In this document: positions 1-8,940 of the stretch, piece after piece
Layout: every line of letters starts with the position of its first letter
Position numbering within the stretch: the stretch's first letter is position 1
Notes under the pieces: generated by a model
Databases searched by the model: none
What the model was told of the DNA's origin: nothing
The model's input: the letters and a program-made list of their open reading frames with translations, nothing else
Program-made: the position numbers and the translations under genes
NCBI RefSeq assembly: GCF_002914585.1
Contig: NZ_PDDM01000012.1
Coordinates: 1-64,000, forward strand
Reading direction: 5' to 3'
Length of the DNA stretch: 64,000 nt
Source: Pseudanabaena sp. BC1403
GTDB taxonomy: Bacteria; Cyanobacteriota; Cyanobacteriia; Pseudanabaenales; Pseudanabaenaceae

Positions 1-91
1 CTTTCCCTCCGCTTGTCGTCGCTATTATCTTCTCCCTCTCCCTGATTCCTAATTGTTTTTTTACTTATTTTGAGAGCGGAATGTGGGCTCG

Positions 92-155
92 AAGAATCAC
101 AAGAAATTAAAAAAGAGTGCTGCGCAGCACTCTTTTTTAATTTCTTGTGATTCTT
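92..155. repeat. Perfect 64-bp palindrome
   Basis: Positions 92-123 are the exact reverse complement of 124-155. The centre is AGTGCTGC/GCAGCACT, the same apex as the hairpin at 13309-13357, while the outer arms are unrelated to that copy. It lies beyond the 3' end of the prepilin peptidase gene and presumably marks the end of an unseen gene to the left. The first 91 bases hold no recognisable gene. Confidence 0.85.
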
Positions 156-165
156 TATGATCAAA

Positions 166-231
166 ACCTGACAATAAAAATACGGCGTTAAAAAAGTCAG
201 CGTTTCGCGTCGCCTTTTTTTATTGTCAGGT
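166..231. terminator. Hairpin overlapping the pilD stop codon
   Basis: Arms 166-180 and 217-231 are exact 15-bp reverse complements. The inner part is a degenerate GGCG/CGCC stem. The right arm covers the stop codon of the minus-strand prepilin peptidase gene (226-228), so the hairpin starts in its last codon. Probable transcript end. Confidence 0.6.
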
Positions 232-1053
232 CAGTCCAAACCAACCAAGATAAGCTGAAAGAATCGACTTACCAAAGAACAGAGAAATTGCACCACCTAG
301 AGCTAAAAAGGGGCCAAATGGGATTGGTTGCTGTTTTCCTAAATCTTTAGTAATTATGGCGATCGCCCCAACAAGAGTACCGATCGCTGAAGCAATCAAG
401 AGCGTCAGCAAAACATTTTGCCAACCTAACCACATGCCGATCATGGCAGCTAGTTTGGGATCACCTCCACCCATTGCTTCTTTTTGCAGAAAAATTTTGC
501 CTGCAATTCGCATGATATCTAAAAGCCATATACCGAGTACAGCTCCACCAATACCAAATAGCAACAATCTAGGAAATGCTAGGCGATCGCCATTACTAAG
601 CGAGGCGATACTAACTTGATAAATTAGCCCTAAGAACAATCCTGATTGCGTTAAGGAATTAGGTAATGTCATCGTATCAATGTCGATCATTGCAAGCGCT
701 AACAGCCAACTGAGAAACGCGGCATAAAAACATAAGGTCAGAATTGGTATAGAAGTTCCGAAATATGCAGCCACACACCAAAACAGAAACGCTGTTAGAG
801 CCTCGATCGCAGGATATCGCCATGACACAGGCGTATGACAATAACGACATTTGCCCTTAATCAGAAACCAGCCAATAATCGGAATATTGTCGCGTGGCGC
901 AAGCTGGCGCAGACAATGGGGACAACGAGAGGGCGGATGCAGAATTGATAAGCCCGCAGGAACGCGATAAATTACCACGTTTAAGAAGCTCCCAATACAA
1001 GCCCCAAGCGCGATCGCAAAACATTGTAAAACAAGAGATTCGATTAATATCAA
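226..1053 (-). CDS. pilD: Prepilin peptidase (leader peptidase / N-methyltransferase), type IV pili
   Basis: This is an inner-membrane aspartic protease of the A24 family that cleaves prepilin leader peptides and methylates the new N-terminus, serving type IV pilus assembly. The 275-residue length is normal. Seen in the sequence: the N-terminal GSFLNVVIYR block, two CxxC pairs (Cys44/47 and Cys69/72) in the cytoplasmic zinc-binding loop, the first catalytic Asp region at residues 124-126 (MIDID) and the GGGDPK motif at 195-200 with the second Asp198. Several hydrophobic helices follow. It stands alone here, without pilus genes next to it. Its 3' end is embedded in the hairpin at 166-231. Confidence 0.95.
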   Translation of the reverse strand: MILIESLVLQCFAIALGACIGSFLNVVIYRVPAGLSILHPPSRCPHCLRQLAPRDNIPIIGWFLIKGKCRYCHTPVSWRYPAIEALTAFLFWCVAAYFGTSIPILTLCFYAAFLSWLLALAMIDIDTMTLPNSLTQSGLFLGLIYQVSIASLSNGDRLAFPRLLLFGIGGAVLGIWLLDIMRIAGKIFLQKEAMGGGDPKLAAMIGMWLGWQNVLLTLLIASAIGTLVGAIAIITKDLGKQQPIPFGPFLALGGAISLFFGKSILSAYLGWFGLT

Positions 1054-1123
1054 AAAATTTAAAACAGGTTGTTAAATCAATAATATATATGTTGCCATCT
1101 GATTTAAAGCAATTTTCGAGCAG

Positions 1124-1186
1124 CCGAACCAATAAATTTTTGGAAAGTGTTGCAAAGCGACACTTTTAAAAAATTTATTGGTTCGG
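1124..1186. repeat. Long palindrome with AGTGTTGC-AAA-GC core
   Basis: Arms 1124-1141 and about 1169-1186 pair. The inner core at 1144-1166 is AAAGTGTTGC, loop AAA, then GCGACACTTT with one mismatch. The core matches the palindrome at 38783-38833, but the outer arms differ completely. It lies between the 5' end of pilD and the 3' end of the DUF4189 gene. Confidence 0.75.
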
Positions 1187-1205
1187 TTTGAGCACAAAGC
1201 GCTGT

Positions 1206-1256
1206 CTAAATAAATAGAATAGGTCAAGCGTCGCTTTTCTTATTCTATTTATTTAG
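1206..1256. terminator. Hairpin covering the stop codon of the DUF4189 gene
   Basis: Arms 1206-1221 and 1241-1256 are exact 16-bp reverse complements. The right arm contains the end of the minus-strand DUF4189 gene, including its last codons and TAA stop (1249-1251). Likely transcript end. Confidence 0.6.
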
Positions 1257-1653
1257 GCAAGCATATCGTGCGGGTTACCCTGCAATCTACGCCATCATAA
1301 TCACGGCAGACTTGGCGAGCTTTAGATTCTGCTTGTCTACTACTAGTTGACCAAGCTGTCCCTGCTGCTCCATTACTACCCTCTGCGATCGACATACAGG
1401 CATTACGAGTCCACATCAGTACTTCACAATCTCCTGGAGCAGAGCTAGCTTCACATTCTTGCAAAGCTCTATTTTCAGCAGCAGCACGAGTTGTATAATT
1501 CCAAGAATAGCCTTTGTCTTGAGTGGAAGGAGAGCGGGCAATCGCTCCATAGCTATTTTGAGCTAATGCCTCTAGCGCGCCTGCCGAAATTGTCGGAATG
1601 ATAACGGCAGCAGCTAGTACTATAGAATTCCAGAATTTTTTAGACATACTCAA
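1249..1653 (-). CDS. Small exported DUF4189-domain protein
   Basis: The product has 134 residues, with a signal peptide of about 31 residues (hydrophobic stretch ending near AQA/ALAQ). The mature part follows the DUF4189 pattern: YGAIARSPST, then RAAAENRALQECE, a W-RNAC block, a second RQAESKARQVC block and a C-terminal Cys. Six cysteines (67, 76, 86, 116, 124, 131) suggest three disulphides, fitting a periplasmic or secreted location. The function of the family is unknown. A second Met two residues downstream (MSKKF) is an equally possible start. No partner gene is apparent. Confidence 0.8.
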   Translation of the reverse strand: MSMSKKFWNSIVLAAAVIIPTISAGALEALAQNSYGAIARSPSTQDKGYSWNYTTRAAAENRALQECEASSAPGDCEVLMWTRNACMSIAEGSNGAAGTAWSTSSRQAESKARQVCRDYDGVDCRVTRTICLPK

Positions 1654-1810
1654 TCCTCTCTAGACTATTGTTGAAGCTTTATATTTTGTATATTACCCCG
1701 CAAGTTATATTTCGCTTAACTCCGTTAGTATATTTGTAACACATCAGCCGAGAATTAAAAGCAGAGAATGTTTTCCTAGAAAGCATTTCAGCCATTTCTA
1801 AATCAAACAA

Positions 1811-1851
1811 TATTCTCAATAAAGCCGCAAAAATAGCTCTTATTGAGAATA
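1811..1851. repeat. 12-bp inverted repeat with 17-nt spacer
   Basis: TATTCTCAATAA (1811-1822) is repeated inverted at 1840-1851. It lies in the 321-bp gap between the 5' end of the DUF4189 gene and the 3' end of acnB. It could be a hairpin or an operator; nothing identifies a binding protein. Confidence 0.5.
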
Positions 1852-1897
1852 CTCTTTAGCCTATCTGCTATAGCAATGTAAGTTTTGCTTAGGACAT

Positions 1898-1952
1898 AAA
1901 ACCCAAATTAATAAAGGCGGAGCTTTGCTCCGCCTTTATTAATTTGGGTTTT
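1898..1952. terminator. Perfect 26-bp-arm hairpin downstream of acnB
   Basis: Arms 1898-1923 and 1927-1952 are exact complements around a TTT loop, apex GGCGGAGC/GCTCCGCC. The arms start with AAAA and end with TTTT, so it can act as an intrinsic terminator in both directions. It lies 23 bp beyond the acnB stop. It shares the AACCCAAAT outer arm and GGCGG core with the hairpin at 8771-8821. Confidence 0.75.
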
Positions 1953-1974
1953 GATTTGTTCTAGGCAAAACAAA

Positions 1975-4575
1975 CTACTTCGCCGCGACAGGCATACCCA
2001 AAATGTCCTCAATACGAGGCATATCCTCTAATGCAATTACCCGACCTTGATCTTCAAAATTGGAGATTTGATCGAAATTTAGATAGCGATAGAGTTCACT
2101 GGCGAAAGGATCGATCTTACGAGTCACGATCGCTTGATACTCCTCCACTGTCGGAATCTTACCTAGCAAGGCACAAACTGCTGCTAGCTCAGCAGAGCCG
2201 AGATAGACTTGAGCATCCTTACCCATGCGGTTATTAAAGTTGCGAGTGGAAGTAGAGAAGACTGTCGCGCCATCGGCAACACGGGCTTGATTACCCATAC
2301 AGAGAGAGCAACCAGGGACTTCTGTTCTGGCTCCAGCCACACCAAAAGTGCTGTAAATCCCTTCTTCTTTAAGTTGGAACTCATCCATGCGTGTCGGTGG
2401 TGCTATCCAGAGACGTGCTTTCACGGCGGCTTCCTTTTCGAGAACCTTAGCGGCGGCACGATAGTGACCAATGTTGGTCATACAGGAACCGATAAACACT
2501 TCATCCACGCGATCGCCTGCTACTTCCGAGAGTAACTTCACATTGTCAGGATCGTTGGGTGCAGCCACAATTGGCTCCTTGATTTCATTGAGATCGATCT
2601 CGATGATTTCCGCATATTCCGCATCGGGATCAGCTTCCATAAGCACAGGATTAGCCAGCCATTCTTCCATTTTGGCGATACGGCGCAAGAGCGTTTTCGC
2701 ATCGCTGTAGCCGCGAGCGATCATGTTCTTCATCAAAGCAACATTCGATCGCAAGTATTCGGCAACTGTCTCGGTACTGAGCTTAATCGTGCTGCCAGAG
2801 CAGGAACGCTCGGCTGTGGCATCGGTGAGTTCAAAGGCTTGCTCTACTTTGAGATCTGGCAAACCTTCAATTTCCATGATTCGACCAGCGAAGACATTTT
2901 TTTTATTCTTCTTCTCAACGGTCAGCAACCCTTTTTGAATGGCAATATAGGGAATCGCATTCACGACATCGCGCAGGGTAACACCAGGTTGCAACTCACC
3001 TGTGAAGCGCACTAATACGGATTCAGGCATGTCGAGGGGCATAATGCCCAAGGCGGCGGCGAAGGCGACTAGTCCTGAACCTGCGGGGAAGGAAATACCC
3101 AAGGGAAAACGAGTATGGGAATCGCCACCAGTGCCGACTGTATCGGGCAAGAGCATTCTATTTAACCAAGAATGGATAATGCCATCATTGGGACGCAGCG
3201 CCACACCTGCACGGGTTGCAAAGAAATCAGGAAGTTCTTTATGGGTTTTGATGTCGGTGGGTTTAGGATAGGCGGCTGTGTGGCAAAAGCTCTGAAGCAC
3301 TAAGTCAGCGCTAAATCCTAAACAGGCGAGTTCCTGCAACTCGTCACGGGTCATTGGGCCAGTTGTATCTTGAGAACCAACGGTCGTCATCAACGGTTCA
3401 CAGGAAGTATAGGGGCGGACACCAGCGACACCACAAGCTTTGCCCACCATTTTTTGAGCGAGGGTGTAACCTTTACCTGTGTCGGTAGGTGTGGAGGGAA
3501 GAATGAAAATATCGCTGGCGGGTAAACCGATCGCTTGACGAGTTTTGGCAGTGAGGCTGCGACCGATCAATAGAGGAATTCTGCCACCAGCACGAACTTC
3601 GTCGGCGATCGTGTCAGGAGTGAGGCTAAATGTGGAAATCGTTTCGCCTGCGGAGTTAGTGATTTTGCCTGCACGAGTATGGATCGTGATCACATCGCCT
3701 GTTTCTAATTTAGAGACATCGCATTGAATCGGCAAAGCCCCAGCATCTTCAGCAGTATTAAAGAAAATCGGAGCGATCGTGCTTCCGAGAATCACACCGC
3801 CCGATCGCTTATTGGGGATAAAGGGAATATCGTTGCCAATGTGCCACAACACCGAGTTAATCGCTGATTTGCGAGAAGAACCTGTTCCCACAACATCGCC
3901 GACAAAGGCGACAGGATGACCTTTTTCTTTGAGTTCAGCAATGGTTTTCAGACCAGTGGGCATCATTGATTCCAACATGCAGAGCGCATGGAGGGGAATG
4001 TCAGGACGTGAGAAGGCTTGAGATGCAGGTGAAAAGTCATCGGTATTGATTTCGCCTGTGACTTTAAATACGGTCACGGTCACAGTTTCAGGCAAGGCAG
4101 GGCGACTGGTAAACCATTCTGCTGCTGCCCATGACTCGATTACGCTTCTGGCTCTAGCATTAGTCTTGGATAATTCCAAAACTTGATTGAAGGCATCAAA
4201 TACCAGCAAAGTCTTTTTGAGAGCAGTTGCGGCAAGATCTCCTAAATCATCATTCTCTAGCAAATTGATGAGGGTATGCACGTTATAGCCGCCGACCATA
4301 GTGCCGAGCAATTCCACAGCTCTTGACGGTGTAACTAAAGGTGATGTCAATTCACCTTTAGCGATCGCAGTTAGCCATCCTGCTTTGACATAGGCAGCCT
4401 GATCGACTCCTGGGGGAATGCGATCGCGCAGTAACGATAGTAAAAACTCCTCTTCACCTGCTGGAGGCTTTTGCAATAAATCACAAAGTGCCGAAGCTTG
4501 CTGGGCATTCAAGGGCAGAGGGGGAATCCCTTGCTGGGCGCGTTCGGCAACATGGTCACGGTAGGCTGATAACAT
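1975..4575 (-). CDS. acnB: Aconitate hydratase B (bifunctional aconitase / 2-methylisocitrate dehydratase)
   Basis: Converts citrate to isocitrate through cis-aconitate in the TCA pathway, feeding 2-oxoglutarate supply for nitrogen assimilation in cyanobacteria. At 866 residues it has the usual AcnB length and domain order: N-terminal HEAT-like domain, swivel domain (about 165-370, with [13 protein letters not shown]), then the three [4Fe-4S] domains. Cluster ligands visible by alignment with E. coli AcnB are Cys698 (SCMTN) and Cys756/Cys759 (GCSLC). The ATG at 4575 fits the family N-terminus. It is transcribed alone, with hairpins on both sides (1898-1952 and 4657-4701). Confidence 0.97.
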   Translation of the reverse strand: MLSAYRDHVAERAQQGIPPLPLNAQQASALCDLLQKPPAGEEEFLLSLLRDRIPPGVDQAAYVKAGWLTAIAKGELTSPLVTPSRAVELLGTMVGGYNVHTLINLLENDDLGDLAATALKKTLLVFDAFNQVLELSKTNARARSVIESWAAAEWFTSRPALPETVTVTVFKVTGEINTDDFSPASQAFSRPDIPLHALCMLESMMPTGLKTIAELKEKGHPVAFVGDVVGTGSSRKSAINSVLWHIGNDIPFIPNKRSGGVILGSTIAPIFFNTAEDAGALPIQCDVSKLETGDVITIHTRAGKITNSAGETISTFSLTPDTIADEVRAGGRIPLLIGRSLTAKTRQAIGLPASDIFILPSTPTDTGKGYTLAQKMVGKACGVAGVRPYTSCEPLMTTVGSQDTTGPMTRDELQELACLGFSADLVLQSFCHTAAYPKPTDIKTHKELPDFFATRAGVALRPNDGIIHSWLNRMLLPDTVGTGGDSHTRFPLGISFPAGSGLVAFAAALGIMPLDMPESVLVRFTGELQPGVTLRDVVNAIPYIAIQKGLLTVEKKNKKNVFAGRIMEIEGLPDLKVEQAFELTDATAERSCSGSTIKLSTETVAEYLRSNVALMKNMIARGYSDAKTLLRRIAKMEEWLANPVLMEADPDAEYAEIIEIDLNEIKEPIVAAPNDPDNVKLLSEVAGDRVDEVFIGSCMTNIGHYRAAAKVLEKEAAVKARLWIAPPTRMDEFQLKEEGIYSTFGVAGARTEVPGCSLCMGNQARVADGATVFSTSTRNFNNRMGKDAQVYLGSAELAAVCALLGKIPTVEEYQAIVTRKIDPFASELYRYLNFDQISNFEDQGRVIALEDMPRIEDILGMPVAAK

Positions 4576-4656
4576 ACGTCGTTATTTCTGATTCTGTAAT
4601 TTGAGATATGGCAGATTGCGAGAGTTAAGTACCTCGGCACAATTAAAAAGTCAGAG

Positions 4657-4701
4657 CCAAAAATCTACACCGCCCGCACAGCGGGCGGTGCAGATTTTTG
4701 G
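4657..4701. repeat. Hairpin of the CCCGC-core family
   Basis: Arms CCAAAAATCT (4657-4666) and its complement (4692-4701) enclose CACCGCCCG-CACAG-CGGGCGGTG. The same core recurs at 23859-23902 and, degenerate, at 24626-24680. It lies between the 5' end of acnB and the 3' end of the sensor kinase gene and is probably the kinase terminator. Confidence 0.7.
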
Positions 4702-4812
4702 GTTCTAGCTATTTATGACCATTTGGGGCACACTCTCATAATCTGCTGAGGATAGCTATATTATTGATCCTATTAAACTTTGGCGCGGAAATTATGTTTA
4801 CGTTGACATGTT

Positions 4813-6441
4813 TTAGGTTTTGCAGAGATTGGGATTCAAAGTAAAATGAAAACTTGTGCCAGATGAACAAGATAAATCTAAGCTAGCTCGCAATTGTTGA
4901 GTCATAATACGTACCAGTCTTAAACCAAGAGAAGCAGTTGCTTTAAAGTCAATATTCTCAGGAATCCCAACTCCATTATCACGAATGATTAAATGCAAGT
5001 TGTCATCATCCAGCGATTTATATAAAATCACTTCAATTAAGCCTGTATTATTATTTGGGAATGCATATTTAAAAGCATTTGTTAATATTTCATTGACTAT
5101 TAATCCTATGGAAATTGCCGTATCAATATTCAATTGAGTTGGCTTAATATCTAGCTTTAATTCAACTTGGCTAGTATTAAAACTTGTAGAACTATAGAGA
5201 TTACCAACTAGACGCTGTAGATATTCACAAAAATCAACCTTATCCACATCATGAGATTGATATAATTGCTCATGAATTAACGACATTGTATGAATACGTC
5301 GTTGGCTATCGGAAATTGCTCTCAAAGCTTCTGCATCATTTATATAACGAGCTTGCATTGATAGCAAGCTATCAACTACACTAAGATTGTTTTTAACCCG
5401 ATGATGTACTTCTCTTAATAGTACCTCTTTGTCCGCAAGTGAAGATTGCAAACTTGATTCAACTTCTTTTAACTTCGTGATATCAGATGCCGCACCAATT
5501 GTTTGTTTAACAGTACCATCTGCATTACGAAAAAAAACAGTTTCTTGACTATAAAACCATTTCCACTTGCCATGAATATCTCGCATTCGATATTCAAAGA
5601 GAAACAAATCTTCAGGATTTTCTTCCAGTCTTCTATTCTGAATAAGTTCGTAATGCTCTTTTACTCTTTTTAAATCATCAGGATGAATAACTTTATTTAG
5701 TAGTAAGTTACCCATTGACTGAATCTCTGAGGGAGTATATCCCAAAAGGTGAGTAATAGCTTGATTGCAGTATATATTGCGATGTTCTTCGATATCGTAA
5801 ATATAGAGAATGTTAGGAGTGGTATCGGCAATTCGTTGAATAAATTGTTGACTGCTTTTAAGAGCGAGTTCTGCTTGCTTGCGGGTTAGCGCGATCGCAA
5901 CATAAGTAACAATTGTCTGTGTTAACTGGACTTCTTCTTCTGTAAATTGCCTTGGTACATCAAAATACGCGACAATATCCCCCAAATGACGACGTTCGTA
6001 TTCTAGTGGAAATACTGCTATGGCTCCAATACTCTCAGCTTGGCATATACTTTGTAAGATGCGATCGCTAGGAAGTATTGCGCAGTAAGGAAAAGGTCTG
6101 AATGTGAGTTCAATTTGATGAGATAAAGCTCCAAAGAATGCTTCAATAGATTGCTTGTAGTCTTGACTAATTCCTACTGATTCCAGATATTTTAAACAAT
6201 GATTAGAGTCTTTAGCAATTACGGCCGAACGCGAAGTTCGTAGAGCGGTACAGATTCCATTTATCGCAATTTGATAAATTTCATTAACTGATTGCGCAGA
6301 ATTTAAGGCTGATACAAAGTCGTACATCAGTCTTAAGCGATTGAGCTGCAAATTCAAGCGATCTTCTGTCAGTTGTTGATCTGCGATCGTTTGGACTAAT
6401 TGAAGATTAACTTCTTTGAGTTCTGTCCCTACTTTAGCCAT
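4813..6441 (-). CDS. GAF-PAS sensor histidine kinase (HisKA_2 type)
   Basis: A soluble sensor kinase of 542 residues. Order: short coiled N-terminus, GAF domain (about 40-190), PAS with PAC (about 200-330), HisKA_2 dimerisation domain with the HHRVKNN motif (phosphoacceptor probably His347) and a HATPase (about 430-540, with NEILTNAFKYAFP and DNGVGIP). No membrane segment is visible, so the stimulus is cytoplasmic. The start at 6441 was chosen because GGAGG sits eight bases upstream; a longer start at 6465 would place the Shine-Dalgarno inside the gene. It overlaps the tldD stop by 8 bp, implying coupled translation. No response regulator is adjacent, so the partner is unknown. Confidence 0.9.
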   Translation of the reverse strand: MAKVGTELKEVNLQLVQTIADQQLTEDRLNLQLNRLRLMYDFVSALNSAQSVNEIYQIAINGICTALRTSRSAVIAKDSNHCLKYLESVGISQDYKQSIEAFFGALSHQIELTFRPFPYCAILPSDRILQSICQAESIGAIAVFPLEYERRHLGDIVAYFDVPRQFTEEEVQLTQTIVTYVAIALTRKQAELALKSSQQFIQRIADTTPNILYIYDIEEHRNIYCNQAITHLLGYTPSEIQSMGNLLLNKVIHPDDLKRVKEHYELIQNRRLEENPEDLFLFEYRMRDIHGKWKWFYSQETVFFRNADGTVKQTIGAASDITKLKEVESSLQSSLADKEVLLREVHHRVKNNLSVVDSLLSMQARYINDAEALRAISDSQRRIHTMSLIHEQLYQSHDVDKVDFCEYLQRLVGNLYSSTSFNTSQVELKLDIKPTQLNIDTAISIGLIVNEILTNAFKYAFPNNNTGLIEVILYKSLDDDNLHLIIRDNGVGIPENIDFKATASLGLRLVRIMTQQLRASLDLSCSSGTSFHFTLNPNLCKT

Positions 6442-7822
6442 GAGCATTACCTCCGACGATCGCATTCTTAATTCTTAAGCTTGGCGAACCACAACCAACC
6501 GCTAAGCCACTTTGCCCTCCTTTGCCACAACCGCCTGACTCGTCCCATGCAAAGTCATTGCCAATCGCCTCAATATCTTGCAATGTCTCAAAAGCATTTC
6601 CTGAAAGCGTAACATCTTTGACAGGCTCAGCGATTTTACCATTGCGAATCATCCACGCTTCACCTGCGGTAAAGGTAAACATCTCTCCATTAGTCATCCC
6701 GCCTTGCCAGTTTTTGGCATATACACCAAGCGGAATATCGTTAAACAAATCGACGACAGATGTTTGACCTCGCCCAATCCAAGTATTCGTCATTCTCACG
6801 ATTGGTGGATAATGATAATCCAAACATCGCGCATTACCAGTTACTGTTTCACCCAATTTACCTGCCGTCTCCCGCGAGTGTAATCTTCCAACTAATACAC
6901 CATCTGCGATTAACTGGGTTGTCGTCGCAGGCACACCTTCATCGTCATAAATATAACTACCGCGATGGTCAGCAGTAGCAGCTCCGTCAAAAATTTGTAA
7001 ATCAGTCGAGCCAAATCTTCTCCCAATGCTCATGGTTTCTAACATGTCAGGATTTTCATAGAGCATATCCGCTTCTGAGAGATGCCCAAATGCTTCATGC
7101 ACAAACAATCCTGCCAAAATCGGATCAATCACTACTGTGTAAGTATTACCTTGCACAGTAGGTAAATCTAGCGCACTGACAGCGCGTTGAGCCGCACCAA
7201 TTACTTGTTGATCCAAATTGAGCAAATCCCTATAAGCCATTCTTGAGCCGAAAGTTTCGCGACCAGTTTGGATTGTTTCCCCATCCCTTGCGATCGCGGA
7301 GCATCGTAATTCCCAGTCAGCCCATTCTTGCTCGATCATCGTACCTTCGGATGTAGCAAAGACTACCTGCTGCGTGCAGTCTCCATAGCGGACGGCGGTA
7401 CTAACTACGCGATCAGAAACCGATCGCAAAATATCTGTGTAGTGAGCGCACAAATTCTTTTTATCAATGAGTTCAATTTGATGCGGATTTTCTTTAATTA
7501 GCGATACCTTCGCTTGTACAGGCTCGACGACCGCAAGCTCTGTTTCTTCATTGCCAACCCATTTTGCCGCTGCGATCGCTTCTTGTAGTTTAGCTTCTAA
7601 ACTATGTAGATCATTAAAACTTGCAAATCCCCACCCACCTCGATGGCAAGCTCTCACTTGACCACCAATCGAAATACCCGTACTCAAAGTTTCAACTTTA
7701 CCACTGCGTAAAAAAATATCCACCCCTTGCGATCGCTCTAACCGAATCGCAAAAAAATCGACATGGGGTTTATATTTTTGTACTAAGCTCGAAATTTCCT
7801 CTTTAAATTGCCATATGTTCAT
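6434..7822 (-). CDS. tldD: TldD/PmbA family metalloprotease subunit
   Basis: TldD with PmbA (TldE) forms a heterodimeric metalloprotease that trims modified peptides and degrades unfolded small proteins. The 462-residue product has the TldD-type zinc motif HEAFGH at 242-247 (His242, Glu243, His247), followed by LSEADML, which marks it as the catalytic subunit rather than PmbA. GEAWMIRNG and the C-terminal GGCGKGGQ glycine-rich block are typical. No pmbA partner occurs in the window. The downstream sensor kinase overlaps by 8 bp, but a functional link is not obvious. Confidence 0.92.
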   Translation of the reverse strand: MNIWQFKEEISSLVQKYKPHVDFFAIRLERSQGVDIFLRSGKVETLSTGISIGGQVRACHRGGWGFASFNDLHSLEAKLQEAIAAAKWVGNEETELAVVEPVQAKVSLIKENPHQIELIDKKNLCAHYTDILRSVSDRVVSTAVRYGDCTQQVVFATSEGTMIEQEWADWELRCSAIARDGETIQTGRETFGSRMAYRDLLNLDQQVIGAAQRAVSALDLPTVQGNTYTVVIDPILAGLFVHEAFGHLSEADMLYENPDMLETMSIGRRFGSTDLQIFDGAATADHRGSYIYDDEGVPATTTQLIADGVLVGRLHSRETAGKLGETVTGNARCLDYHYPPIVRMTNTWIGRGQTSVVDLFNDIPLGVYAKNWQGGMTNGEMFTFTAGEAWMIRNGKIAEPVKDVTLSGNAFETLQDIEAIGNDFAWDESGGCGKGGQSGLAVGCGSPSLRIKNAIVGGNAHG

Positions 7823-7933
7823 ATATCAAGCTCACAAGAAAAGCTTTTTATGCATTTTAATTGAAATTATCGCACAAAAAAATCATTTTAGTGGATAAAT
7901 AATGTTTGCCCTATGCAATTCTAAATTATGCAA

Positions 7934-8025
7934 CCGATTTTGTTTTTTAGCACCTACGGTGCTAAAAAACAAAATCGGCTTTGAGGGAAGTTTGCCGATG
8001 GAGAACTTCCCTCAAAGCCGATTTT
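7934..8025. repeat. Two overlapping, mutually exclusive hairpins
   Basis: Hairpin 1 pairs 7934-7954 with 7958-7978 (21 bp exact, loop TAC). Hairpin 2 pairs 7971-7992 with 8004-8025 (22 bp exact). They share 7971-7978 (AAAATCGG), which cannot pair with both partners at once. The region sits between the 5' end of tldD (minus) and the plus-strand genes starting at 8030/8215, so it is in a divergent leader rather than at a gene end. Confidence 0.8.
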
Positions 8026-8029
8026 AAAA

Positions 8030-8218
8030 ATGAGAATTGTTAATTTGCTATACAGTAATCCTGCTTATGAAACTAATCCTGAGTTTTCTCGCGCCGCAGG
8101 TACTGGCAAACTAATTTTTAAAGTGAGAATTGCTGTCGGCAACAAATATAAATTGCCAATTGAGTACTTCTATGATATATATCTTAGCCTAAATTCCCTA
8201 AATGAATTGCACCTATGA
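8030..8218 (+). CDS. Possible 62-residue leader ORF before the coiled-coil gene
   Basis: An ATG at 8030 opens 62 codons whose TGA overlaps the next ATG in an ATGA arrangement (8215-8218), which suggests translational coupling. The protein has no recognisable domain, and no Shine-Dalgarno sequence is visible because the hairpin at 7971-8025 ends 4 bp before the start. It could equally be untranslated leader. Listed because of the ATGA overlap only. Confidence 0.3.
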   Translation: MRIVNLLYSNPAYETNPEFSRAAGTGKLIFKVRIAVGNKYKLPIEYFYDIYLSLNSLNELHL

Positions 8219-8766
8219 ATGCCACAGTAAATGCACTCGCGAATGCCTCAGAAGACATGACAGCCAACCTTCAGAAGGAAATTAATTTACTTAAGGTTGA
8301 TCTAGAACAAAAGGATCTGTTAGTACAGCAGCTTTCTGAAGAGCTTTTTCGTTTGGTAAAGGGAAATACAGCCTTTTTGCCAAATGCGGAGGTACATGAG
8401 CATCATTCAGAAGAGATGCGCTGTTTGGCAGAAAAGCTGGCAATGGTCGAAAATCAATTAGTTTTGTCTCAAGCCCTAATCCAAGATCGAGATCGCGAAA
8501 CCTTAGAATTGCGTCACACCATCCAAGAAATGAGCGATCGCAATCGGATGCTAGAGCAAGTAGTACAGGAGTTACCAAATATTTATCGCGCAAAGTTTGC
8601 CGAACGGATTGTTCCAATCAAACAAAAGATTGAAGCACTGCAAAAAGAAAACCGCCAATTGCATATTGAGCTGCAAAGCCTCAGTTTCCGTCTCTCAGGT
8701 CGTACCCGCCGTCCTGCGGCTCAACAACGCCTTGAACTACCCAGAGTTATACCTGCACTAGGCTAA
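8215..8766 (+). CDS. Coiled-coil protein of unknown function
   Basis: The 183-residue product is not recognised by family name. Residues about 15-80 and 85-165 have heptad-like patterns rich in Leu, Glu, Gln and Lys (for example LQKEINLLKVDLEQKDLLVQ), predicting long coiled coils. The C-terminal 20 residues are basic and proline-rich (GRTRRPAAQQR). There is no signal peptide or membrane segment. Composition suggests a cytoplasmic scaffold-like protein, but this is only inferred from sequence character. It converges on the 8940-9902 gene with a hairpin terminator between. Confidence 0.7.
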   Translation: MNATVNALANASEDMTANLQKEINLLKVDLEQKDLLVQQLSEELFRLVKGNTAFLPNAEVHEHHSEEMRCLAEKLAMVENQLVLSQALIQDRDRETLELRHTIQEMSDRNRMLEQVVQELPNIYRAKFAERIVPIKQKIEALQKENRQLHIELQSLSFRLSGRTRRPAAQQRLELPRVIPALG

Positions 8767-8770
8767 AGAG

Positions 8771-8821
8771 AACCCAAATAAAGAAAGGCGGCGCTTCGCG
8801 CCGCCTTTCTTTATTTGGGTT
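8771..8821. terminator. Perfect 24-bp-arm hairpin between convergent genes
   Basis: Arms 8771-8794 and 8798-8821 are exact complements around TTC, apex GGCGGCGC/GCGCCGCC. On the minus strand the apex contains GCGAAGC, a very stable DNA mini-hairpin sequence. It begins five bases after the stop of the coiled-coil gene. Confidence 0.8.
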
Positions 8822-8904
8822 TTAGGCAATACTTTGGTTAAAAACTTTAGTTTGGAATAATTGGCAAGTAGGAGAGAGCACCCAAAAACCTCGGTGGTTT
8901 CTTG

Positions 8905-8940
8905 AAAAAGAAAAGGGGCGACGATGCGCCCCTTTTTCTT
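8905..8940 (-). terminator. Terminator of the TerB-like gene
   Basis: A GGGGCG/CGCCCC stem flanked by A and T tracts, with one bulged base, abuts the stop codon of the minus-strand gene at 8940. On the minus strand it ends in a T-rich tail, a standard intrinsic terminator layout. Confidence 0.7.

Noticed and set aside
2031-3727. Plus-strand reading frames across acnB
   Set aside because: Shadow frames of a secure gene on the other strand, with no ribosome sites and no homology.
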